DNA of 64,000 bases, taken from positions 45,042,510 to 45,106,509 of the forward strand of contig CM029664.1 of NCBI GenBank assembly GCA_017311315.1. The letters run 5' to 3'. The translations under genes and the position numbers were made by a program. Below, in pieces: positions 33,195-44,455 of this stretch; the first letter of the stretch is position 1, and the number at the start of each line of letters is the position of its first letter. The notes under the pieces are model-generated. The model saw nothing but the letters and a program-made list of their open reading frames with translations. It was not told the origin of the DNA and made no database searches. The DNA comes from Dendrocalamus latiflorus (lineage: Eukaryota > Streptophyta > Magnoliopsida > Poales > Poaceae).

Positions 33195-34905
33195 GGCTGG
33201 TAAGACCAAGCAATCGCATACACGGGCCACGATAAGGCATGAAAAGTAAAAAAGGAATAGGTCTCTAGTCCAAGTTCGTCCCGGCCTAGTCTTAGTACTT
33301 TTGAGTATTTAAGCACCGCAAAATGAAGAAGTTCAGCGCTCTGTGAACTTGACAAGCGATGGTGTCTAACGGCATGCACAATGCGAAATGCGAGGGGAGC
33401 TAAGTTTAATTCTTTTCGGTTATGATTTATGGCTAATATTTGCTGCTGATGATTTTTGGTCCTACCATGAGCATTTATACGAACGAATTAAATACCAATA
33501 AGCCAATTCAAAATAACAGCAAAGAAACCATTTTATTTATTTGTTCATGATAAACCATAAGTTAAAAAGAATATGGTCCGATCCTCAACTTGCTCCGATG
33601 GTAGGGAATTGCTACCGTGAGTAAGTACTATAGCAAATACAAAAAAATGGGACACTTGGATGACCACCTCTGTTGACTAACTAGCTACTCACACCTAACA
33701 TTTCATTCTTAATCTTATATTATTTCCTTTCTCTATTACATCTCTCTTCATCTATTTCCACCGCTTCTCATGCTCTCACTTGTTTTGTAGCTCACCAATG
33801 GCCAAACTTCATCTCCCAAGAGCCCGCTACTGAAGAAATATCTCCCTACCTCCATCTCTTTCGGGCTTGAGTGCCACGCTCACTCATCATCCAACAACGG
33901 TAATCTCTTTGAAGACGGTGAACTCAGCAGTGGCACAATTAGGATCTAGGGCAGTGGGGATATGGTATCAAGACTAAATCAAGGTCAAAGGCAATGAGGA
34001 TGTGGTATCATGCGCTAGATCTGGCCGACAACATGGTGGCGCGTGGGTTGTCCTCTTCCTCCTACTCCGAGTCTATCCAAAAAGTTGACGCCAGTAAGTT
34101 AAATTATTACAATGATTATTTCCAAATGTTGCAGCATTCCCTCCAAAATATTGGGACTGTACTGATTTAGTGATTTTTATTTTTTTTGTTGCAACAATCT
34201 TTTAATTTTATTGCAATAGATTTTTATAATTATTACCATAGTAGTTCTTATTTATTGCACAAATTTTAGTTTGCGTTTGTGTTTGTTGCATCAAATGAAA
34301 ATTTTGTTGCAACCAAGTGAACTAATAGTTGCGGTTCACATTTTTGTTGCACTAAATCGAGAATACTACCATCCGGATCCTCCTCCTTTCACCTACTCCT
34401 CCTTCGCTAATTTAAAGCTTCGATGAGCCAGTGACGGCCAAAGATTGTCACTAGAGACGAGTTTCTATCATCCTTTGCCTCCAAAGCCTTAGAAGCAGGC
34501 TGCTATTACGGTGTCCCAAGCTCCAATGCCAATAGCTGGTCTAAGGCTACCATCGCTTGTGCTTGAGGGAGGTCGTTCATTGCCATCGCCGCCTCCTTCG
34601 GTGAACTAGAGCTCCGATGAGCTAGTAGTGGTCAGAGATCGTCATCTGAGACGAAGTTTTTACTATTTTTGTTTGCACCAAATTGAACATCCAAAATCTA
34701 TCTAAATAAGATCTTTACGGTTGGGTACGTACCATGTGAATTCTCTCTAGTATGTCAGAAGGTAGTCTCTTTTATTTTTTAGACTCGTCCCCTCCAATGC
34801 TTGGTTCCGAGTCTGGAGAGGCCGAGAAGCTTTTAGCCTTGACTTTTTTCTGAACATTGCACATGTCCAGTTTTCTTCCTTGTATAACAATGTAACGAAG
34901 TGTCA
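33195..34905. other. Repeat-like intergenic sequence, no gene
   Basis: Includes a diverged direct duplication: 34418-34480 and 34602-34664 share GAGCCAGTGACGGCCAAAGA / GAGCTAGTAGTGGTCAGAGA and GTCA.C.GAGACGA. TTGTTGCAA-type words recur at 34130-34350. No protein domain recognised. Confidence 0.35.
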
Positions 34906-34912
34906 AATCCAG

Positions 34913-34939
34913 CCCCCCCCCCCCCCCCCCCCCGGGGGG
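34913..34939. repeat. C tract (21) followed by G tract (6)
   Basis: Twenty-one C followed directly by six G on the plus strand, in a non-coding region. Confidence 0.9.
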
Positions 34940-35177
34940 CGGTCGCAAGTAAGTGGATTCAATTTCACTTTCCTCCACTTAAACAGGCAAACAATCTTTC
35001 CCAAAAAGCTTAATTTTTGTTCATTAATTAATCCGGGTGAGGCGACGCCTCCGATTAAAAAAAGAAAAAAGAACAAGCACTTAACACACTACCATTACCA
35101 TTATACGATCAACTGGAAGTACTTTTGAGCCTGATCACCAAATTCCTTGGATCGCGAAACGTTTTAGTCGACAAGCC

Positions 35178-36113
35178 TCACTCGACGATCACTCCACTTT
35201 CCAGCGCCGAGGAGGGGCAGGCCTGCGGTTGCGGGTCAGAACCGGATGCCGACACGGTAGCCGCTTCGCTGAGCCTCTCGGTGAGCGCGGCTTCTCCTCG
35301 GACGGCACCGTGGGACCCTTGAGAAGGCCCCCCCAGAAGCTCGCCTGAATCGTAAAACACCTCCACGTCGTCCGCCCGCAGCCGCTCATCCACCTGCATG
35401 CGCCCACGCCCAGTCGTCGGTTACGTTAGCACGTCGTAATCAGTATCCATCACACAGAGAATCCGTCCCATTGACAGTGGTGCCTACTGTACTAATCGAG
35501 CGCGTCAATCCTCACTTGCCAGTACGTGATCTTCACATCATGCGAAGAGATGAGGGTCTGATATTTTCAGCTTGTAAAAGCTGTATTTCGACTTTTCTAC
35601 GATAACTAGTTTATAAATAATATATCTTTTTAAGATAGGGTCTACTAGTTAATTGTAGTACATATTGTACCGACTTTATTTATATCAGAAAAGAGCGCAC
35701 GTGAGTTTCTGTTACTCTGTAATCTCTCACACGAACAGCTCAAAAGCCAAAAACTCCAGCCAAAAAGAACAGGCCCAGATCAGGCTTGATTTTAATTGAT
35801 TGATTGATAGGAGGCAATCTTTTTTTACCGACACATGATCTCAAACGAGGATTGCTTACGCAAACCTACACATAATTGTGGTAAATCTTCTACACGGATG
35901 TTTTGTTACGGTGTGGATTGGTATGCTGCCCTCTTGATGACGGCGACACCGTAGAACTCGACCTTGTCGCCGGTGGGGGCGTGGCCCTTGTACGGCCCCT
36001 CCATGTGGCCCTAGTGCCAGAACTTGAACGCGATCACGGGCGGGCCCGAGTACACCTTAGACGATCTCCCCACGCGAACCCACGAGGGAACGTGGTGCGG
36101 AACAGCTCGTGTA
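35178..36113 (-). pseudogene. Pathogen-related (PR) protein pseudogene
   Basis: Minus strand 36113-35933 gives ELFRTTFPRGFAW, then VYSGPPVIAFKFWH, a stop in place of a residue, GHMEGPYKGHAPTGDKVEFY and GVAVIK. After a good acceptor, 35393-35178 gives VDERLRADDVEVFYDSGELL, then, in a shifted frame, KGPTVPSEEKP, with an Ala/Ser-rich tail. This matches the C-terminal half of the grass cytosolic pathogen-related protein family. Defects: two single-base insertions between FAW and VYSG, an internal TAG, loss of the splice donor after VIK, and a shift in a G run near 35331. Upstream exons were not seen. The role of the family in defence is poorly defined. Confidence 0.85.
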
Positions 36114-37560
36114 AGGAATCGAGTTTAGAATGGATCAAGCTGATTTTGATCTTAAGCTTGTGAGTTTTGATAAGTTGAGCTCGAATAGTTTGACTATACT
36201 AGTTATTTTGCTTGGCCCACTTGCATGTCCTGCCTCCCTCAAAGTTTCTTTTGGCCCAAATTCAAAATCAACCCGCCTGTCTAGCCACCTAACCTAAATC
36301 TTTCACATCAATCTTATCCACTTAGTGTCCACCTTCCCCAACCGCAAATCCCTAATCCCCTTCCCCAGGCTCATCTCAGGCTCCCACCGACACCACCACT
36401 CCACTAGTACATCCACCATGCAGCCGCTCCTCTTGGCTCCCAGCCACCACCCACCAACTATGGTGGAGTGTGCCATCCTTCATCTCCCATTATTAGCCTT
36501 CTTCTGCTCTGCCTCTAAGCGACGAGGCGACGACACAGGCAGCCATGTACGTGGGTTTGATCCCCTCGTTCTCTCTCTTCTGTTGGATTGCTTCTCACAT
36601 GACATGGAGGGCAAAACCACGAACCAAGTGACAGATAGACAAACTAGGCACTCCCAATGATTCCGTCGCCACCTCTCCTCCTGGTATGACAATCGCCAAG
36701 ATAAGGAGTTGGTTGGCTCTCACTCCATCACCCCTCCATCCAACCCCTCGTCCTCTTTCGCTTCCAACGCAGCAACACTGTCTCCATGACCCCATCTCCT
36801 TCCCTGACATCACTCTTTCTTCCCCAACACCTAGTAGGCCACCGAGAGGTTGAGACCCCGCTGCCAACCCTTCACTTGGACCGCTTCTAGTCAGATCTGA
36901 GTATGGTGGTGCACGGTACCGAACTTATCTTTGTAATCGCAGCAAGTTAGATCACCTCCAAAACGGGCGCTAGTGCCGCGGCGGTCCGTCACTCACCTCA
37001 GGGCTGAAGTGGCAGATCCGACACGCCACGCCATGGACCATCATCGCCGACGATGACGGTGTCTTGCCGCATGCCTCGGATCAACTCCATAAAAACTGTT
37101 TTTGTATCGGGACAACACTTGGGTTGGCTATTGAGCTTAACAAGCTTATTTTAAAATTGTTATAATTCAACATAAAATTATTTTATTTATCATTTAAGTG
37201 GTTATTTTAAATTTGAACTAACAAGCCTTGCTGAACTGATTCTCATTAACCTCTTTTACTCGAAATAAATTTATTGTAATTTTAAATTCAATAACTAATT
37301 TAATCGAAATAATTTTGATTCCAGCGGAAGCTTTTTTTGCTGGCCCCAGATGACGAACAAGATTTCCCTGTTCCCTTCTCATGTTCCTTTGCCACGTGAC
37401 GTACATCAGCTGCTCTCTATCCTCTTCTTGTAGGCTCAGAAATGCAATCCAACATAGTGGAGAGGATCTACGTGTATAGAGATAGAAATGAGAACACAGA
37501 AGAAAACAGAGAAGCCATTTTCCCAGATGGCACGTACCTCCCAATGACAAAATCCGCTTT
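36114..37560. other. Intergenic region upstream of the LIKE-COV gene
   Basis: CT/CA-rich sequence at 36300-36900 and AT-rich sequence at 37080-37330. No domain recognised in the short frames. The LIKE-COV promoter should lie in the last few hundred bases. Confidence 0.4.
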
Positions 37561-37740
37561 CTGTCATGTACGTGGGTGCGGAGGCCCCAGTCCATTTCAC
37601 AGCGGCGGAGAGCACAACCAGAGAGCCGAGCAAACAAAAGCCAAGCAGAAGTCGCGAGCCAACCCCTCCCTCCATTTCAATTCAGTTCGTAGCGACCGAG
37701 GCAGCGCAATCGCCGTCGGCCGGGCTCCCCAAGGCGCCGT

Positions 37741-40700
37741 ATGGGCGACGTCAAGTCTCCGCGGAGCCCCATGGGCTGCCGCGCCGGCGACCGCGAGCTC
37801 CTCATCCCCGTCTCCGCCGTCGGAGGAGCCCCGGCCCCCGGCGACGGCGACGAGGAGGGCAGAGCCGCCGTCCACCACCACCTCTCCTCCTCCGGCCGCG
37901 AGGTGCTTACCGTTCCAAACCCCCGCCTCCATTTCGTGCCTTCTCGCTCTTCAACCGCCATCTGGAAGTTGTAGTTGTCCCTGCCATTTGGGTTTGGGCT
38001 TAGCTTCCAGTAAGTCCCGTTCCAATGTAGCTCGTTAGGATTGCGGAATAGTGGTGGTGAGGTAGATTAATGGATTGTTCTAGTTTCGGCGAATTAGGCG
38101 TGCGGTGGTAGCTTCCGAATGGCGCTTCCGGTTGGTGAAGAACACCACAGTTGGATCTACTTTTCTTATGTGGGATATGATTGCTAACATCCATTTTGTG
38201 AATTGGCTCGTCTTTTGAACCTGTTTGGCCCCAAACTCCAGATTCTGGGCCCCTACGGTGGTGCCTGGCTTCATTGACCTGGTTGTCTAAGGTTGTTGTA
38301 GCGCTGTTTCACGTTGTTGCCTTCACTTTTTTTTTTGTATAATTTTCTGGTTGTGTGGGATGATAGATAGTAAAGTGGAATTGTGAAAGTACTAGCAACT
38401 GCAGTTCATGGATAGGGATTGCTTGAGAGGCGCATTTTGGACCTCACATAAATTAGAATTGATGCTTGTTTCTTTGTTTTCCGTGGATTATTATTTTATA
38501 ACCATGTAGCTGCCTGAGCAGAAAAGGCACCACAGGACCTGCAAATTATTATTCTCGTTGCTCTATTTAACTTCGTCCAAGTCTAGCTAGACTGTTAGTA
38601 GAAAGGCTTTGTTTGACAGAAATTAAAAATTGAACATGCATGTGCTAATTCATACTTTTGCAGTTCATCTCTCTCTTCCCAGAAAAGAGTATCCCTAGAT
38701 TTCATTGTTTAACTGCCCTCTTAATGATGAAGTTGGAGAAGTGTCTTGTTCATTATTGTTGATCTTTTCCTACTATTTTCTGCAACACAGGCATTTCATA
38801 AAGTGATCCGCAGTTGGGCTTCAAAGAAGTTCATGACCGGATGGTAAGTTCCCCCTGCTATTTACTTTGCTGTGTGCTGTTGCAGTTTTCTGATTGTGAT
38901 CTTATGTGCATAACTGCATATTTCCATTGAATGGCAATATTACATTCGGAATGTTAATGGACTGTGCTAATGTATATCCTTTAACATATATGTACCATAA
39001 ACTATTACTCTTGGGCTTGATGCTTCCTTTATATGGCTATCAAAGTAAACCTCTATTTAATTTTCTAAGTTTTGACTACTGTTTAGAAATTGTTGGGTGA
39101 AATGTCTTGCGTAATCTATAGGAAAATCCATCTTATTATAACAGGTTCTGAGGTTTGTCATGAGAAAACATGCTGAACTCTTCAAATTTGTCAGTGCAGA
39201 ACATATGATTTTCAATTTTTAATATTATTTACAGAATAGTAAATAAATAGTTAGGGCAGCCCTTTTGATTTTTGAGGCTTATCTTACTCGTTCAAAAAGG
39301 TAACTGAGGACAAACATGATAAAACATCTTAAGGGCAGTTCTCTGTAGAAGCTTTACTGATGGTTAATTACAACTTACTGTTAATAATTATATTTTACCA
39401 ATAGCAGTGCTACAAGAAGGTTCTAGTAATGAGTTTGAAACATCCTAGTGTTTCGGTAAATTTGAGACAAGACTAAATCTTTTCAGCATATTAACTATTG
39501 TAGTCATTCAGGGAAGTACCTACAGTTATTATCTATTGTAGTCATTCAGGGAAGTACCTACAGTTATTCTTCTAAAGTCCTTGATTGATCACTATGCACA
39601 AATTGTGCATTCAAAAAAATTGCCTGAACACATCAAATGTCGCTCACAGTTCTGTTGATCGTTCCATTCATGGATAGTACTTAGGAGTGAGAATCTACAT
39701 GAACCTAGGTTGTAGGTGGTTCTTGTACTAGTATACTCCATAACCTTATCTAGCCAAAATTTGACTTGGGCTGTTGTATGCACAGTTTATGTCTTAATAT
39801 AGATTATACACAGTTCTCCTGCGTATTCTCAAAAAATAAAAGAATCTGCATGAACCATAACCATTATTGGTTGAGGCTGTATCCCATGGCGTATATGTTC
39901 ATTTCATCTAATGTGCATTGTGAATTTGTATATACATTCTACCTTCTTACACCTGAATCTCATTTTTATTGTCTTTCTGTGGCGATAATTCCAGTGTGAT
40001 TCTCTTTCCCATAGCCATCACATTCTACGTCACCTGGTGGTTCATTATTTTTGTTGATGGGTTCTTTTCTCCAATCTATTGTCAACTGGGAATTAACATA
40101 TTTGGTATGTGTAAACTGTTCCAAGTTTGAATTGTAATTTCTTGTGAATTCGAGTGGCTGGTCCCTCTAATCATAGAATTCTTTTCTTACAAAAAGGGGG
40201 TAAGAAAACATGGCCCCTTTTGCTTTTAGTTTTATTTGGACTTGTGTTACATCTGTCTTTATGTTATGTGTCAACCCTGTTCAATATTGCTCCTAATAAT
40301 TAGAGAAATGTGCTTTTTTAATAAACCTTGCCTGGTTCTTGATTTCTTTTCAACAGCTTGGGAGCTTGGTATATGAGCTGTACAGGGGAAAATAACTAAT
40401 ATAATGTACTGTAACTTCATCTTTGTTAAGATTCTTGTTGCTTGTCTAACTTTTTTTTTATTTCTTGCCCTCAGGTCTTGGCTTCATAACTTCTGTTAGT
40501 TTCATATTTTTGGTTGGAGTCTTCATGTCATCATGGGTTGGGGTGTCTGTCCTCAGTCTTGGTGAGTGGATTATTAAACGCATGCCACTGGTCCGTCATA
40601 TCTACAATTCATCCAAGCAAATCAGCGCTGCAATATCACCTGGTAAAATCTAAGTTATCCTGATACGCTCATGATTTTCAGCTAAATAAGCTCTTGTTTT

Positions 40701-41425
40701 TGCAGATCAGAACAAACAGGCTTTCAAGGAAGTGGTCATCATAAGGCATCCTCGAGTTGGTGAATATGCATTTGGTTTCATTACTTCATCAGTTTCGCTG
40801 CAGGTTCTTACGAGACTACTAGCCAATATTGATCTAGAGTATATTTGTATGCATAAATTCACTTGTCCATGCACATACAACAGCTGTTCTATAAAAATGA
40901 TTTTATATATGATAGTTCTAAAATCTAGCAATTTAAGTGGAAAACATGTGCAAGCCAAAAGTAACACTTGTACAATGATCAAAATGAAGACGGAACTATT
41001 TCTCTTTGTTATGTGATTGTCAATTTGTCGGCCTGCCTGTTTGTCACTTGATCATCTTGGATAGTTGGGCATAGATCTCATCATTATACTTCAACAGAGT
41101 TATTATGGTCAAGACGAACTCTACTGTGTCTACGTTCCAACCAACCATCTTTATATCGGTGATATCTTCATGGTAAACTGGAAGGATGTCTTGAGGCCAA
41201 ATCTTTCTGTTGGTGAAGGCATTGGTAATCCATAAATTCTCTCATCATTCTTTTTCTCCATTTGGTACTTTTCAAATACATCTGGGTGATGGAAGACCTG
41301 ATGATATCTTCTTATCATGTTTCGTAGAGATTGTTGTATCTGGCGGGATGTCTATGCCCCAAATGCTTTCAACCCTGGACCCACAGATAATCCACGAGGA
41401 CAGAGTGAGAGCAAGCAGAAGTTGA
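37741..41425 (+). CDS. LIKE-COV (continuous vascular ring-like) membrane protein, 271 residues
   Basis: Seven exons, all with GT/AG borders and matching phases: 37741-37902, 38791-38843, 39995-40104, 40475-40642, 40706-40803, 41098-41224 and 41328-41425. The protein starts MGDVKSPRSPMGCRAGDREL. It has a short membrane-proximal helix (AFHKVIRSWASKKFMTG) and two hydrophobic spans (VILFPIAITFYVTWWFIIFV, and SVSFIFLVGVFMSSWVGV). Conserved C-terminal segments follow: MPLVRHIYNSSKQIS, VVIIRHPRVGEYAFGFIT, VYVPTNHLYIGDIF and VSGGMSMPQMLSTLDPQIIH. The length is typical for the family. COV1-type proteins act at the trans-Golgi network; loss affects vascular patterning and vacuolar trafficking in Arabidopsis. 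The start is chosen for its plant-like context and the conserved MGD..SP N-terminus. It appears intact. Confidence 0.94.
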
Positions 41426-42105
41426 ACTAGTGTGTGTCTTCTGTACAAGTCACAGAAAAAAATATACAAACTACTCAAGTAGGCAAGCGAATTACACGTG
41501 CAGCTTAGTAGTAAAATGTCATGCTTAGTGTTACAAGGATTTGTAAATTCGTAGAACGTAGATGACGAAATGACATATCACATGTGTCTTCTGTGTTTTG
41601 AGTTTGTGCCAACAGTTGTACTGCGTGTCGGGCATGATAATTTGCCATAGTGTTCACTTTTGTTTTCTTTTTGCGGCTGTTGTCGTTATTGATTGTTTGC
41701 ATCATTTTGCCGCTTCATAGCGCATAAATCTGTGCATGCCTTTGTAACAGAGACGATGTTGGTCTACTCATGAATAAATAGTAAACTTTAGCAATGAAAC
41801 GAAAGTTTTTCTTGACCAACAAACTAATATACACACTGAAATTTCTCGGTAAATAAACCAGTAAGCAAACTCACGCCTAGCTTGGCTACAAAATAGTTGA
41901 CGAATCACTAATTTTTTTCTTGATTGATACTACCTTGCAAAGCAATTGCTCTAGAGTTATACCAGCTGATTGTCAAGATTCATGAACGAGATGTCTTGGA
42001 TCATGAGCGAGCTGCCCGTGATTAATGGCATAGTACAAAGTACAAACCTCACCTGATCTCCTGTCGTCCCCGGTTCACGGACGTAATTCTGATTTACCGC
42101 CATAC
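41426..42105. other. LIKE-COV 3' UTR and intergenic space
   Basis: The 3' UTR probably runs to an AATAAA-type signal in TGAATAAATAG at about 41770. Beyond it lies AT-rich spacer with no recognised feature. Confidence 0.5.
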
Positions 42106-42697
42106 ATGGAGAGATCCCACGAGACATGGCCAAGCATGGAAGGAAAACCTTCTCTTACAACATTGCCTGCTGAGAAGAACACTACACCAGGGAAGGGGAC
42201 CATGGAAGAAGGCAAGATGATGATGGAGCCGCTCACGCCGCAATGGCACAGGACGGGCGGTGGCCTGCGTCTTGAGGCTGCCCGGAATGTGGCCGATGCC
42301 CACGGCGTCCCGCTAGAGGTGGCGTTCAAGGTCCGGTTCGTCGACGCCCTCGACTGGCCGAACGCGCTAAGCCGGGAGCTCGACGGCGTGGAGGACCACG
42401 TTATCATCGACGACACCTGGAGTAGGGACTGTTCGGCCGGAGACGTGGTCAAGTTCGCCAGCCACGGAGCGTTCAAGGCGGCGTGTGAGGCGAGGACGCG
42501 CGGGTTCGAGCGGCCCAGCCGCCCAGGGGCAAGGTCACGGTCGTCGTCGTGCAGTACGCGGACCTCAGCTCCTGCGCGGGGCTCGAGGAGGACAGCGGCA
42601 AGACGACCGCGGCGGCTCTGCTGTACGGTTACACCGAGATCGCCGTGGTGAACCACTATCTCCTGATGCTGAAGAAGAACGGCATGGGTGATCTGTA

Positions 42698-43864
42698 CTG
42701 TTTGGATGCAAGCCAACGAAAATACTACTAAAATTGGGTAACATCAAAACCTAGGCAAAGTTATATATTAATAAAAAGAATATTGTTTGGATCGTGTTCA
42801 AACCAAATTTTGGTATTACCAAATTTTAGTGACTGATTTCTTCGTCCTTGAATTGCCCACGTAGGACATTATATTTCATTCAGGGGCGGAGGGCCCGATA
42901 GGGCTAGGTCTGGCTTGGGCCAGACCTTGTTTTTCGGCCGCAGCAGGTGACGGACCTACTCTCCTTCTTCATCTGCTGCTGTTTTTTTCATTTGCATCGG
43001 TAGAATGCTAAGAGTGTTCATTGCGCAAAGCTTGGATTTTTACCCCATCCCCTTTTTCTCTCGTGGGTTTCCTTGCCTTCTTCTTCAGCGAAAGATTTGA
43101 TTTTGATTCGTCGTAATACTATTTCGCACTTTGCTGTGCCAACAATTGATGGATGGTCCTCCTTCTAGGTTGAGATTTTGATCCTTGTTCGTTTCATTGC
43201 GGGAAGGATTCGGTCGATTTTCATGTGTGCTGTGCTGTGCATGGGATGAGAAATTTGAGACTCGCACGGCACACGCAAAGCAATGGCGTTTGAATTAACG
43301 CGCGCGCTTATCATTCCTCCGCAGCCCAGCCCATCCTCCCCTTGCTCATCTATTCTCATCTTTTGGCCAGATTCTTTTAGATTTAAAGTTCACTTATATT
43401 TATATAATCTATAGTAACTAATTTTTAAATGATATATTATTTAAGACGGGGTTAATAGAAAAATTATAGTAAAAAGTATACTGAGTTCAACTGTACCGGT
43501 CAAAATCGCATGCGACTATTTTCCTGGGCGCTGGGAAGGCAGCTCCGGCGCTTCTCGGCTGGGCGCAAAGGGGCAGCCACCGGTGGACCGGCCTGGGCGT
43601 AGCCGGCGGGCGGGCGGCAGCCACGGGAGCGCAGCGCGCTGGGCGCTGGGAAGGCGGCTAGGCGTAAAGCAGCAAAGGGGTAGCCCCCGGCCTGGGCGTA
43701 GCCGGCGGCGGGCGGCAGGGGCAGAGGTAGCTTGAATGGTATTGCTTTCGATCCGCCCCACCTTATTTTTCCCCGTCCTCCGCCACTGATTTCATTGGCA
43801 TTATCAAACTTTCATCGACGTTACTAAAGTTTAGTAACGTTTTCGTTGTCTTGCATCCAAACAG
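42698..43864 (+). mobile_element. Terminal-inverted-repeat transposon (TTTGGATGC family), 1167 bp
   Basis: The left end CTGTTTGGATGCAAGCCAAC and the right end GTTGTCTTGCATCCAAACAG are inverted copies, and similarity continues for about 50 bp (ACGAAAA, TACTAAA, GTAAC). The interior has no transposase and includes a GC-rich stretch (43540-43740) and the dispersed repeat at 43417-43525. A relative lies at 31760-32118. No clear target duplication was seen. It fills nearly all of the predicted intron 42688-43876 of the surrounding gene. Confidence 0.75.
43417..43525. repeat. Dispersed repeat, copy 2
   Basis: Second copy of the 24414-24520 repeat, same orientation, nested within the TTTGGATGC-family element. 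Confidence 0.7.
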
Positions 43865-44455
43865 CCCAGTCCACAGCGTACACGTACCGGCTGCTTAGGT
43901 CCGGCATCGAGAGCCTGCGCGACAGGATCCTCTTGTTTGCTGCAGGCAAGCATTCCAAGAAAGCTCATGGTGCTCTGAGCGGCGACCGTGCGATCGCCAA
44001 GGAGCGTCGTCTGCTCATGGACCCCCTCATAAACGAAGGTTCCATCTCTTCTCCTCCTTCGATTTGCTTCCTCAGTTTGCGCATCTGAATGATCTAATTC
44101 TGTCCGAATTGTGGTTCTGATCATACGTGTGCACACATAAGATTTTTATTTTGTTTCAGGTCGTCTATCTGTTGATCCATGCGGTGGCAGTTCATCAGAC
44201 CACCACAGCCATAAACAACTTCTTGCCCTCCTCCCGGAGAACAGGCAGGAATTGGATGAAGAACCTGGAGCTTTCGGACATCCAGAGCTCGAGGCGCACT
44301 GCAAGTTCAAGAATGAGATGTCTGACGCTCGCATGGAGGATTTCACCATTATTCGGAGGGTTTCTGATGTGCTAGACCGTGTAGGTCGCCGTCTGAAGCT
44401 GTGCAGAATGAGCCCAGCCTTCTTGGATGCTACTAGTGGTCTCTCCAAGTTCTAA

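Larger units (their letters stand above)
42106..44455 (+). pseudogene. Unrecognised gene, frame break in exon 1 and transposon in a predicted intron
   Basis: Exon 1 (42106-42687) encodes VPLEVAFKVRFVDALDWPN, VEDHVIIDDTWSRDCSAGD and VVKFASHGAFKAACEA, then after a one-base frame break near 42510 KVTVVVVQYADLSSCAGLEE and TEIAVVNHYLLMLKKNGM. Exon 2 (43877-44038) encodes AYTYRLLRSGIESLRDR and HGALSGDRAIAKERRLLM. Exon 3 (44160-44455) encodes GRLSVDPCGGSSSDHHSHK, NRQELDEEPGAFGHPELEAH and MEDFTIIRRVSDVLDRVGRR, ending ATSGLSKF. Strong codon-like composition and clean introns argue for a real gene, but I do not recognise the family. The 42106 start is uncertain (another ATG lies at 42202). The frame break suggests decay or a sequence error. 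Confidence 0.6.
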
